Below, in pieces: positions 53,966-62,457 of a DNA stretch of 64,000 bases; position 1 is the first letter of the stretch, and each line of letters begins with the position of its first letter. A program made the position numbers and the translations under genes. The stretch is from Williamsia sp. Lineage in GTDB: Bacteria > Bacteroidota > Bacteroidia > Chitinophagales > Chitinophagaceae. A model generated the notes under the pieces. It was given only the letters and a program-made list of their open reading frames with translations, ran no database searches and was not told where the DNA came from. Location: the NCBI GenBank assembly GCA_015069695.1, contig JADCRZ010000018.1, positions 1 to 64,000 of the forward strand, written 5' to 3'.

Positions 53966-54184
53966 ATGGCAGCACTTTTAGACAGCGAGTTGAATGAATA
54001 CAGGCCTTTACTGACGCCGGTTCAAAAAGAGTCTATCCTGAATGTTATAAAATCTTTCGTTGGGCCAGCCAATAAAATCAGCATTGAGCAGTACAACAAA
54101 GAGATAGATGAAGCCGTGGCCAGGGTAGAGGCTGGAGAACTTTATACGCAAGAAGAAGTGGAAAGAATGTCAAAAGAATGGTGA
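53966..54184 (+). CDS. Type II antitoxin-like protein
   Basis: A 72-residue helical protein ending IEQYNKEIDEAVARVEAGEL, then EEVERMSKEW. This is the pattern of small antitoxins paired with ParE/RelE-type toxins in Bacteroidota. Its stop TGA overlaps the ATG of the toxin frame at 54184 (TGATG), the usual coupling of such pairs. The toxin gene is broken. Confidence 0.8.
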   Translation: MAALLDSELNEYRPLLTPVQKESILNVIKSFVGPANKISIEQYNKEIDEAVARVEAGELYTQEEVERMSKEW

Positions 54185-54478
54185 TGATGCGAAAGATCAG
54201 CCGGGATAAGGGAGCTGTTGTATATTTTAGCAGGTCCACCGGCTACATCCGCAAAAATCTCCCCGGAATGCTGACCAGGTAAAGCAGGAGATTCTTCAAA
54301 AGATTCGTGGGTTACCCCAAACCCCGACATACATCCCTTAGATAAATACAAAAAAGAGAACGATGGCAGTTACCGGTGTTTTGAATTGCATCGGCACCGC
54401 ATCAGTTACCGGGTAAAAGATCAGGAGACCATCATGGCCCGAGTCAGGCACACCAGCCAGCAGCCACAACAATATTAA
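54184..54478 (+). pseudogene. RelE/ParE-type toxin gene, broken by two frameshifts
   Basis: The reading passes through three frames. From 54184: MMRKISRDKGAVVYF to GYIRKNLPGMLTR, stop at 54280. From about 54264 in the next frame: RNADQVKQEILQKIRGLPQT. From 54332 in the third frame: HPLDKYKKENDGSYRCFELH, HRISYRVKDQETIMARVRHT, ending at TAA 54476-54478. Together these restore the family pattern (YIRKN..A..VK.EIL..IR.L...P..HPLDKYK...G.YR.FE.H..RISYRV....I...RVRHT) at about 98 residues. Confidence 0.85.
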
Positions 54479-54731
54479 TCTCAACCGCATAATACTGCCA
54501 TCGCCCAAAAGTACACAGTCGAACATAGCACAACAGCCGTTTTCCCCACAATCAAAATCCCCTCACTCCCAATCCTCTCCATCCTGAAATCCCTAGCATC
54601 AAGGTGCAGACATCTTCTCTCTTCCTCCCCTTTCCCTTCTTCATCAATGCTTCCTTCTTCGTCTCCTTCTCTCCTTTCTTCCCTTCTCTTCCCCCGGCTT
54701 TTTGAAAGCGGCGTGAAGAAATTTACGGAAC

Positions 54732-54850
54732 GAAGCGTTCAGCAACGAACACGCCTGGTACTATTCTACAGCCCAATCCATGCAACGGCACAAACACCCA
54801 CAACTGCTGAATAATAGCTTGTTCGTTGTAGCGTAGTGCAGTAAGTTTTA
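54732..54850. repeat. Dispersed repeat with inverted ends, copy B
   Basis: GAAGCGTTCAGCAACGAACA occurs at 54732 and TAGCTTGTTCGTTGTAGCG starts at 54815, the same 83-base spacing as in copy A (1 and 84), with a diverged middle. Both copies continue with a stretch like GTGCAGTAARTTTTAG and CCCTTTCAAACAGCCTTGAT. Copy B is preceded by TGAAGAAATTTACGGAAC. Confidence 0.8.
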
Positions 54851-54865
54851 GTCCCTTTCAAACAG

Positions 54866-54898
54866 CCTTGATTTTTTTGGTTCTTTTTTTATCAAGGA
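54866..54898. repeat. T-rich hairpin module attached to copy B
   Basis: CCTTGAT and ATCAAGG flank a T/G stretch, as in the two modules after copy A. The downstream A-run AAAAAAAGAAG that completes the first module of copy A is found only after 55011, displaced by an insertion. Confidence 0.7.
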
Positions 54899-55006
54899 AG
54901 CTGTTTAGGATTATTTATTAAGGGATTCAAGATAAGGGCCTTATAAAAAAGCACAAGTTTTGCCTAATGTTGAATTTCAGTGCTTTAAGAAAAACCCTAA
55001 ACAACT
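54897..55006. mobile_element. 110-bp MITE-like insertion in repeat copy B
   Basis: Comparison with copy A (ATCAAG directly followed by AAAAAAAGAAG at about 160-176) shows 110 extra bases here. The insert has imperfect terminal inverted repeats, GAAGCTGTTTAGG at the left and the complement of AGTTGTTTAGGG at the right. TCAAG flanks both sides (54892-54896 and 55007-55011), a candidate 5-bp target-site duplication. It has no coding capacity and must be mobilised in trans, if at all. Confidence 0.65.
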
Positions 55007-55067
55007 TCAAGAAAAAAAGAAGGAGATATCCACATCCAATCAACACTTGCTAAATTTTTTATTATGA

Positions 55068-55092
55068 TATACTAAAATGTTTAGTATACTTG
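55068..55092 (+). promoter_or_regulatory. Palindromic operator over the dinB promoter
   Basis: TATACTAAA-ATG-TTTAGTATA is a perfect 9+9 palindrome with a 3-base centre (55068-55088). The right arm runs into TATACTTG (55085-55092), one mismatch from the -7 consensus. The dinB ATG follows at 55113. This position suits a LexA-like SOS repressor, but the regulator is not in the window. Confidence 0.6.
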
Positions 55093-55112
55093 TATCTACT
55101 AACCAGCAACCC

Positions 55113-56288
55113 ATGTATAGCCAACACCGGTCCGTCGCCCATTTCGACCTGGACGCATTCTTTGTGTCGGTTGAATGTAAAAAGAACAGTGCCCTGAAAG
55201 GAAGACCTATAGCCGTAGGAGGAGGCGATCGCGGCGTGATAGCCGCCTGCAGCTATGAGGCCCGCAAGTTTGGCGTAAAAAGTGCCATGCCCGTCAAACT
55301 TGCCAAACGGCTTTGTCCCCAACTGTTTATCCTCAAAGGCGATATGGAATCTTACTCCCAGCATTCCCGCCAGGTAACCGACATCATTGCTTCACAGGTA
55401 CCCCTATACGAAAAATCAAGCATCGATGAGTTTTATATCGACATGACGGGCATGGACAAGTTCTATGGCTGTGCCCGCTATATCCGCAGCCTGCGCGAAA
55501 AGATCATGAAGGAAACCGGACTGGCTATTTCGTACGGACTGGCCAGCAATAAACTGGTCAGCAAGGTGGCGACCGATGAGGCCAAGCCAAACGGACAGCT
55601 TGAAATTGAGTGGGGGGGCGAGAAACCATTTCTGGCCCCTTTGCGTATAGAAAAGCTGCCTATGATCGGGAAGAAAACCAGCGACCTGCTTCACAGCATG
55701 GGCGTTGATACCATCGCGGTGCTCAGCGAAATACCTGTTGAAATGCTGCAGAACCTGCTGGGCAAAAACGGCACCGAGCTGTGGAAGAGGGCCAATGGCA
55801 TTGATGAAACACCGGTTGTGCCCTATCATGAACAAAAAAGCATTGGTACCGAGAACACCTTTCACAGCGATACGATCGACATTTCCTTCCTGCACCGCGA
55901 GCTGCTGCGCATGACAGAAAGGATTGCCTTTGAACTCCGCTCTACCAGCAAGCTGGCGGGCTGCCTCACCGTAAAGATCCGTTACAGTGATTTTCACACC
56001 CTTACCAAACAAGCCATCATTCCCTACAACGCATCTGACCACCTGCTGATCCAGGAAGCCCGGCAGCTGTTCGACAAACTCTACGACCGGCGTCTGCTTG
56101 TGCGGCTCATCGGCGTGCGCGTGAGCCACCTGATCCCCGGCAACTACCAGATCAATTTATTTGATGATACGCAGGAGATGATCAAGCTGTACCAGTCGAT
56201 CGACAGCATCAAAAAACAGTTTGGAGAAACCAAATTAAAAAGAGCGGCAGGCATCGAGCCTGTAAAAAAACAACCCCTATGTACCTGA
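55113..56288 (+). CDS. dinB: Y-family DNA polymerase IV
   Basis: A 391-residue translesion polymerase. Catalytic acids are in FDLDAFFVSVE near the N-terminus and in EKSSIDEFYIDMTG. YGLASNKLVSKVATDEAKPNG marks the palm/thumb, and the little finger domain follows. The start at 55113 is chosen because the in-frame ATG at 55077 lies inside the operator palindrome. It overlaps the DnaE-like gene by 10 bases and so forms an operon with it. Confidence 0.93.
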   Translation: MYSQHRSVAHFDLDAFFVSVECKKNSALKGRPIAVGGGDRGVIAACSYEARKFGVKSAMPVKLAKRLCPQLFILKGDMESYSQHSRQVTDIIASQVPLYEKSSIDEFYIDMTGMDKFYGCARYIRSLREKIMKETGLAISYGLASNKLVSKVATDEAKPNGQLEIEWGGEKPFLAPLRIEKLPMIGKKTSDLLHSMGVDTIAVLSEIPVEMLQNLLGKNGTELWKRANGIDETPVVPYHEQKSIGTENTFHSDTIDISFLHRELLRMTERIAFELRSTSKLAGCLTVKIRYSDFHTLTKQAIIPYNASDHLLIQEARQLFDKLYDRRLLVRLIGVRVSHLIPGNYQINLFDDTQEMIKLYQSIDSIKKQFGETKLKRAAGIEPVKKQPLCT

Positions 56289-59245
56289 ATTGCAAATCCT
56301 GGTTCAGCTTCCGGTACGGCACCCTGGAAACCGAAGCCCTGGTAAAACTGGCAAGCAAGCTGGGCATTCCTTCCCTGGCACTTACCAATATCAACAATAC
56401 GCAGGACACGTGGGACTTTGTTGGGTTCTGCGGCAAGCAAGACGTGAAACCCATTGCCGGAACTGAGATCCGGAACGACAGTCATCTCTGCTACGTGCTG
56501 CTTGCGCAGAACAACGAAGGCTTTCTGCATATCAACCGGTTTCTCTCGGAGCACCTGCAGGAGAAAAAACCTTTTCCCGACAAGCCCTTTTTTCCTGGTT
56601 CCGTATGGGTTATTTATCCCTTTGGAAGATACCAGCCCCATGAGCTGCAGCACCACGAATTCATTGGCGTCCAAACAACGGAAGTCAACAAGCTGTATGG
56701 CACTAACACCCACCAGTATGCGCGCAAGTTCGTGATCCGCCATCCTGTTACTTTTCAGAATGACTGGGATGAAAAGAAAAAGGTATACATCAAAGACAAA
56801 GGCACAGGCTACAATGTACACCGGCTGTTGCGGGCCATTGATAAGAACGTCATCGGCTCCAAGCAACAGCCTACAGATGTGGCGGCCCCGCATGAACAGT
56901 TTATCCCTCCTTCCGAGCTGCTGGGCATATTTAGCAATTACCCGGATATTGTTGCCAACACCCGGCAACTGATGGACAGCTGTTCTATCGGAATGGATTT
57001 TAAATCAGAAAAAACAAAGAGGGTATATTCCGCCACTGCTTACGATGATAAAAATTTGCTTGCAAAGCTGGCGCTTGACGGACTGAAACGCCGCTACGGC
57101 CCTGTCAACCGTGTTGCAAAAGAAAGGGTGGAGAAAGAACTGCAGATTATCAACACGCAAGGCTATAATTCATATTTTCTGATTACCTGGGACATCCTGC
57201 GCTATGCGCGCAACCGGGATTTTTTCTTTGTGGGAAGAGGCAGCGGCGCCAACTCGATCGTTGCGTATTGTTTAGACATCACCGATGTGGACCCGCTCGA
57301 TCTTGATCTTTACTTTGAACGTTTTTTGAATCCCCAGCGCAGCTCGCCACCTGATTTTGACATCGATTTCAGCTGGAAAGACCGCGATGAAATCACTGAC
57401 TATATTTTCAAGCGCTACGGGCGCGAGCATGTGTGCCTGCTGGGTTCAGTCACTACCTTTCAGAAACGGGGTGCCATCCGTGAGTTGGGCAAGGTATTCG
57501 GATTGCCCAAAGCAGAGATCGATGCCATGGAACAGGAGGGAGCCGAGCACAAGGATGACAGCCTGCGCAGGCAAGTCAGGAAGTACAGCGACAAGCTGAA
57601 AGATTTTCCCAACCACCTGAGCATCCATGCCGGCGGCGTTCTCATCAGTGACGCACCGGTGCATCAGTACACGGCTACCGAACTGCCGCCCAAAGGATTA
57701 TCCACCTCCCAGATCGATATGCACATCGCGGAAAAGATCAGGCTGACCAAGTTCGATATTTTGAGTCAGCGCGGACTGGGGCATATCCGCGACAGCATCG
57801 AGCTGATCCGCCAGAACCAGGGCGTAAACGTCAACATTCATGACGTGGCAAAACTTAAAAAAGATACGGCGCTCGCTGCCCGCATCAGGGCCGCCGATAC
57901 CATCGGGTGCTTTTATATCGAAAGTCCGGCCATGCGGCAGTTGCTGAAAAAGCTGGAATGCAATGACTACCTTACGCTGGTAGCTGCCAGCAGCATTATC
58001 CGGCCGGGCGTGGCCCAGTCGGGCATGATGCGGCAGTATATCTATCGCTACCACAATCCCGACAAGTTTGAGTACCTGCACCCTAAAATGAAGGAGCTGC
58101 TGGAAGAAACCTATGGCGTGATGGTGTACCAGGAAGATGTGATCAAAGTGGCGCACCATTTTGCCGGACTGGATATGGATGATGCAGATGTACTGCGGCG
58201 GCTCATGAGCGGCAAGTATCGGGGGCATGAACGCTTTGAAGAAATCAGGCAAACCTTTTTCAGCAATTGTGCCGAACGCGGTTACCCGGATGAGATCAGC
58301 CAGGAAGTCTGGCGGCAGATAGAATCTTTTGGCGGCTACTCGTTTTCAAAAGCACATTCGGCCAGCTTTGCCGTGGAAAGCTACCAAAGCCTTTTCCTGA
58401 AAACCTATTACCCGGCCGAATTCATGGTGGCTGTTATCAACAACTTCGGTGGCTTTTACAATACGGAACTGTATTTTCATGAGTTGAAAAGATGCGGTGT
58501 TATTGTCTTGCCCCCATGCGTAAATAGAAGTCAATATCTTACGCGTATTGAAGGCACAACTGTGTACGCTGGTTTTATCCACATCCAGGGCCTGGAAGAA
58601 ACCATGGTAACAGCCCTGCTGGAAGAAAGAAGCAGGAATGGCCCCTACGAACACCTGCAGCACTTTATTGAACGGACTGCGATCGGACTGGAACAGCTCA
58701 ACATCCTGGTACGTGTAGGTGCCCTGCGCTTTACCGGCAAGAGCAAAAAAGAACTGTTGTGGGAAGCCAATTTCTTACAAAAAAAGAACCGGTACACCAC
58801 GGTGAATGCGGCCATGTTTACCGAACCACCGCTCCATTTTACCCTGCCCCGGCTTAGCCAGCATCCGCTTGATGATATACTGGATGAGATAGAGCTGCTG
58901 GGCTTTCCTATTGGCAATGTGTGGAACATGGTTGATATTGATACCCGCCCTTATCAAACTGCTGCCGAATTACCGGCCCTGTTAGGAAAGACTATACAGG
59001 TCATCGGTTATTATGTTACCACCAAGGCCATCCGCACTGCCACCAAAAAAGCCATGCATTTCGGAACATTCCTGGACAAACAGGGTGACTGGATCGACAC
59101 GGTTCATTTTCCTCACTCGTTCCAGTATACGCCGTTTGAGGGAAAGGGGTTTTATGAGCTCAGGGGAAAAGTAGTGGAAGAGTTCGGCGTATATGCAATT
59201 GAGGTTTCTTATTGCAAGAAGATAGGATTGAAAGAGACAAAATAA
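56279..59245 (+). CDS. DnaE-type DNA polymerase III alpha subunit, error-prone type (DnaE2-like)
   Basis: A 988-residue C-family polymerase, shorter than the replicative DnaE1 (about 1150 or more). The order is: PHP domain (about 1-220), palm with GRGSGANSIVAYCLDITDVD and the catalytic triad region PPDFDIDF, fingers (ESPAMRQLLKKLE; MVYQEDVIKVAHHFAG), then helix-hairpin-helix and OB-fold. The PHP metal ligands are lost: the usual HVHSxYS is NCKSWFS and the usual TDHGN is TNINN. It pairs with DinB for damage tolerance, like the ImuB-DnaE2 cassettes of other bacteria. Confidence 0.92.
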   Translation: MYLNCKSWFSFRYGTLETEALVKLASKLGIPSLALTNINNTQDTWDFVGFCGKQDVKPIAGTEIRNDSHLCYVLLAQNNEGFLHINRFLSEHLQEKKPFPDKPFFPGSVWVIYPFGRYQPHELQHHEFIGVQTTEVNKLYGTNTHQYARKFVIRHPVTFQNDWDEKKKVYIKDKGTGYNVHRLLRAIDKNVIGSKQQPTDVAAPHEQFIPPSELLGIFSNYPDIVANTRQLMDSCSIGMDFKSEKTKRVYSATAYDDKNLLAKLALDGLKRRYGPVNRVAKERVEKELQIINTQGYNSYFLITWDILRYARNRDFFFVGRGSGANSIVAYCLDITDVDPLDLDLYFERFLNPQRSSPPDFDIDFSWKDRDEITDYIFKRYGREHVCLLGSVTTFQKRGAIRELGKVFGLPKAEIDAMEQEGAEHKDDSLRRQVRKYSDKLKDFPNHLSIHAGGVLISDAPVHQYTATELPPKGLSTSQIDMHIAEKIRLTKFDILSQRGLGHIRDSIELIRQNQGVNVNIHDVAKLKKDTALAARIRAADTIGCFYIESPAMRQLLKKLECNDYLTLVAASSIIRPGVAQSGMMRQYIYRYHNPDKFEYLHPKMKELLEETYGVMVYQEDVIKVAHHFAGLDMDDADVLRRLMSGKYRGHERFEEIRQTFFSNCAERGYPDEISQEVWRQIESFGGYSFSKAHSASFAVESYQSLFLKTYYPAEFMVAVINNFGGFYNTELYFHELKRCGVIVLPPCVNRSQYLTRIEGTTVYAGFIHIQGLEETMVTALLEERSRNGPYEHLQHFIERTAIGLEQLNILVRVGALRFTGKSKKELLWEANFLQKKNRYTTVNAAMFTEPPLHFTLPRLSQHPLDDILDEIELLGFPIGNVWNMVDIDTRPYQTAAELPALLGKTIQVIGYYVTTKAIRTATKKAMHFGTFLDKQGDWIDTVHFPHSFQYTPFEGKGFYELRGKVVEEFGVYAIEVSYCKKIGLKETK

Positions 59246-59374
59246 ACGCAGGAACCTGCAAAGAAGGTGTTTCCGTTTACAGCCCATTGCAGCACGTTTG
59301 CAGGAAAAATCGTTGAGCACCGTTCCACACCAGGCGATGCCGAGATGGCCAGGCAGACAGGCATGAAAATGTAA
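59246..59374 (+). pseudogene. Possible remnant of a SnoaL-like protein C-terminus
   Basis: In the frame of the preceding gene, right after its stop, reading continues to a TAA at 59372 and ends FAGKIVEHRSTPGDAEMARQ followed by TGMKM. This recalls the closing DGKIxEHWxVPDxAxMxxQLG motif of SnoaL/ester-cyclase proteins. The upstream part is not recognisable and no start fits, so it would be a fragment. The match is short and could be chance. Confidence 0.35.
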
Positions 59375-59404
59375 AGAGTTCCTGTACAGTGACCTAAAAT
59401 AACA

Positions 59405-59430
59405 ACAGCCAGGCAATGCTGCCTGGCTGT
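59405..59430. terminator. Hairpin between the polymerase gene and the type IX gene
   Basis: An 11-bp perfect stem (ACAGCCAGGCA with TGCCTGGCTGT, loop ATGC). It lacks a strong T-run on either strand, so terminator function is likely but not certain. Confidence 0.55.
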
Positions 59431-59471
59431 GTGTTGTAGAGAAACTTGACTTGTGCGTTTATGCCTGCCTG

Positions 59472-62051
59472 TTATTCTTTTACCAATCTGAATACGGCCT
59501 TATCACCCAGTTGTACATGATAGATGCCTTTTGTAAGTGCACTGATGTCAACCTGTTGTTTGCTGCCGGAAACAGTAAATTTCTTTACGACCCTTCCCTG
59601 CATATCTGAAACAATGCCTGTTTTACCGGCGAGCGCGGCATCATTGCTTTCGATGTTGAAGAAGTCTGCAGCAGGTGAAGGATAAAGAATTGTATACGCC
59701 TTATCGCCAGCAAACAGAACCTGCTGCACGGTGCTGTACGTGTAATTGCCATCTTTATCTACCTGTAATAGCCTGTAATAGTTCAAGCCTTTGCCGGGTG
59801 TATTGTCATTGGCTGCGTAATGGCGCAATGCAGACGAAGAACCGGCTGCCTGCACGGTTGCAATGCGGGTAAAGTCGACGCCATTGCTGCTGCGCTCAAC
59901 GCTAAAGTGCGCGCTGTTAAACTCGGAAGCTGTATTCCATTGAAGCAGTACAGCAGTTCCCTGCTGTTTGGCAGTAAAGTCGGTCAGCGTTACGGGCAGG
60001 GTGGCCAGCGTAGTAGCAGTTATAGACGATGCGGGATAGCTTCCCTGACTGGCCACAGAAGTTTTGTTGGCCCTTACGCGATAATAGTAAGTAGTGGCTG
60101 GTGACAGACCGGTAACAGCGTAGGAAGTACCTGTGCCAACGTTCAGCCCGTTGTAACCCGATACAAAAGAACTGAAAGCAGGACTTGTCGAAACATCCAG
60201 TGCGTAGTTGTTCACGGTGCCTACAGTGGGTGCTGTCCAGTTAGCAGTAAACCTGTTACTTCCCACACTGGTTGGAGCCCAAAGGGTAGGAACAACCATG
60301 GCATAGCTTTCCATCCAGTTGGAACTGGTGCCTGTGAGGGCAAAGCCGCTGAGCGTACCAGTGACCCCATTTCCAGAAACATCATATACCGATGTCACTG
60401 AAGAGTTGGTTCCACTTGCTGTTCCTAAGTCGAACTTATAGTAAGCTGTTAAACCAGTTGTTGGATTGATAATGTTGTACATGTTTGACTGGATCTCACT
60501 TTGGGAACGTTGGGTGCTCCAAACACGCACCTCATCGATCGAACCATTGAAGAACCGGTTGGTGCCTGATTGAGACCACTGGCCGATCCTGAAAGATCCG
60601 GTAGGATTGGTCACCCCTACGCCGTTGATATTGCCATAATCTGTTCTGTTACCAACAGGGAGGCCATTTACATATAGTCGCATTGATTCTTTGGTACTGC
60701 CATCCCATGCCGCAGCCAGGTGATACCAGACGCCGGTTGCAAGGTTGGAAACAGGATAGCTGATGTAACTTCCTGCACCGGTCGTAGCATTCATACAATA
60801 GAACGACAGTGCATTGGCATACAAAAGCAACTCGATGCCGGAACTGCCGATCGACCGGCTTATGATTTCCTGGTCGCCCGTAAAGCTGCCGAACCTTGCC
60901 CAGCACTCCATGGTCTTGATATTGGTTGCAGCCAGCGAAGCACCCGAGCCGCCGTCCACATAATCATTTACCCCGTCAAAGTTGAGTGCGTTTCCGGGTG
61001 TGGTCATGGTGGTAGCAGTGAGCGTTACAGCAGCCGAAGTATCGGTACAGCTGTTGGTCACAGCTACTTTGTAATCTCCAGGGATAGTCGCTGTATAGGA
61101 ACTGCCAGTAGCACCGCTGATGGGATTGCCGTTCAGCAACCACTGGTAAGCCGTACCGGTCACGCTTGAACTAAGCGCAAGCGAACTGCCCTCCGGAAAA
61201 GAAGTAGCGCCCCCGGCTGTGTTGATAGATACGGTAGAAAAGGTAACACCATATTTTGCACCGAGGTAACGGTTGACCTGCTGAATCTGGCAATCGGTCA
61301 GCTTTGTGTTGTAAACAATCACTTCTGCAATGTCACCATTGAAACAGTTGTCATCTCCGTCCCAGCCAATCCTGAAACTGGTTTGCGCATCTGTTGTACT
61401 GGTCTGGTCTGTGAACGTGGTAATGGTTTGTCCGTTGAAATAGATATTTGATCCATTGGTTACGCCATAGTTGTATACAGCTGTCATCAAACGGGTAACA
61501 CCCACCGTACCTGCACCGGTAACAATGGCCGCAGGGTTCGTAGGCCCGAGGGAAGCTCCGCCGTTGTTGGCGCCTGCACTCGGATTGCTCGACCAGCTCG
61601 TGAAGAAGAACCGGTCCCAGTTGCCATTGTCATCTCCCCACAAGCCTTGATCTCCACTCTGGGTACCTTGCTTGTAGACGGTAAAAATGGTGACTGCACT
61701 GGAAGAAACGGCCCTGATGTCAACGCCCGCAATCTGGTACACAGAGCCGCTCGTACCGGATACGCGCGCGAAGCGTACGACAGACTTACCATTGATCTGG
61801 TTTGAATAAACCCTTCCGGATGCCTGTCCGGGATACGTAGTGGCGTTGCGTGCACCACCTGATTTGTCATACCAGGTCGTGATCAAAGTACCATCAGCCT
61901 GATTGGCTGTTCCATTGTTAACATCCGAGGCATCAAGCCACAACCGCAGGTTTGCGCTGGCGATGTTAGTAGGAAGTGTTTGCGCCTGCAGGTAAGTCTT
62001 GTTAAGCAGTAGTAGCAAAACTGCGAGGCGACTGAAGTAGCGGTTTTTCAT
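59472..62051 (-). CDS. Type IX-secreted LamG/FN3 multidomain surface protein
   Basis: An 859-residue protein with a signal peptide ([23 protein letters not shown] at 62051). The order is: concanavalin/LamG-like domain (about 25-270, starting [15 protein letters not shown]), an Ig/PKD-like domain ([20 protein letters not shown]), a second LamG ([17 protein letters not shown] to [17 protein letters not shown]), one FN3 ([20 protein letters not shown]), and a C-terminal type IX sorting domain ([17 protein letters not shown] to [18 protein letters not shown]). It is probably an adhesin or glycan-binding surface protein. Confidence 0.9.
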   Translation of the reverse strand: MKNRYFSRLAVLLLLLNKTYLQAQTLPTNIASANLRLWLDASDVNNGTANQADGTLITTWYDKSGGARNATTYPGQASGRVYSNQINGKSVVRFARVSGTSGSVYQIAGVDIRAVSSSAVTIFTVYKQGTQSGDQGLWGDDNGNWDRFFFTSWSSNPSAGANNGGASLGPTNPAAIVTGAGTVGVTRLMTAVYNYGVTNGSNIYFNGQTITTFTDQTSTTDAQTSFRIGWDGDDNCFNGDIAEVIVYNTKLTDCQIQQVNRYLGAKYGVTFSTVSINTAGGATSFPEGSSLALSSSVTGTAYQWLLNGNPISGATGSSYTATIPGDYKVAVTNSCTDTSAAVTLTATTMTTPGNALNFDGVNDYVDGGSGASLAATNIKTMECWARFGSFTGDQEIISRSIGSSGIELLLYANALSFYCMNATTGAGSYISYPVSNLATGVWYHLAAAWDGSTKESMRLYVNGLPVGNRTDYGNINGVGVTNPTGSFRIGQWSQSGTNRFFNGSIDEVRVWSTQRSQSEIQSNMYNIINPTTGLTAYYKFDLGTASGTNSSVTSVYDVSGNGVTGTLSGFALTGTSSNWMESYAMVVPTLWAPTSVGSNRFTANWTAPTVGTVNNYALDVSTSPAFSSFVSGYNGLNVGTGTSYAVTGLSPATTYYYRVRANKTSVASQGSYPASSITATTLATLPVTLTDFTAKQQGTAVLLQWNTASEFNSAHFSVERSSNGVDFTRIATVQAAGSSSALRHYAANDNTPGKGLNYYRLLQVDKDGNYTYSTVQQVLFAGDKAYTILYPSPAADFFNIESNDAALAGKTGIVSDMQGRVVKKFTVSGSKQQVDISALTKGIYHVQLGDKAVFRLVKE

Positions 62052-62457
62052 ACAAATGTGATTTGGTGATGGAATGGGAATTATCAAAACGAAGGGCTAT
62101 CCGATTAATTATTCCCGCCCGGGAAGAACCCTCTCTCACCAAATCACAATTTTCAATCTCTAATCGATTTCATTCAGTTTACCCATAAGGGTTTTATGTC
62201 ATGAGCTAAGACATTCTATGTCCTGTTTAGAACTTTCATTTTTTAGTGTCTATTCCACACTTGATAATTTATTCCCGCCCTTACAGCCGCGTTTTTGTTG
62301 ATACCAGGATTGCCTGTCTGCCATCTACCCGTTTTTATGTTCCCATATCATACAACAGAATAAGTTAAAATAGCTCCACAGCCAGGCTGAAAATTATGTG
62401 ACCGGAAATAGTAAAAAGTGAGAATGATCTATATTTATCACGACTAAACTATCAACC
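62052..62457. other. 406-bp divergent region with a structured leader
   Basis: Between the type IX gene and the tricorn-like gene. It holds a 13-bp inverted repeat (listed separately). TAATTATTCCCGCCC at 62106 recurs as TAATTTATTCCCGCCC at 62265. TATATTTA at 62430-62437, one mismatch from the -7 consensus, lies 20 bases before the plus-strand ATG. The remainder is AT-rich and shows nothing more. Confidence 0.55.
62057..62148 (-). promoter_or_regulatory. Self-complementary leader masking the start of the type IX gene
   Basis: On the minus strand TGTGATTTGGTGA (62148-62136) pairs perfectly with TCACCAAATCACA (62069-62057), 13 bp. The second arm covers about positions -6 to -18 of the ATG at 62051, where a ribosome would bind. 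Inside lies a small TTCCCGGGCGGGAA hairpin. This could block translation until something opens it. Confidence 0.55.

Larger units (their letters stand above)
54479..55112. other. 634-bp region without intact genes: repeats, decay and an operator
   Basis: From 54540 to about 54712 the plus strand is nearly all C and T. Repeat copy B follows (54732-54850) with its T-rich hairpin module (54866-54898), a MITE-like insertion (54897-55006), and then the dinB operator/promoter. No open frame is supported. Confidence 0.7.
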
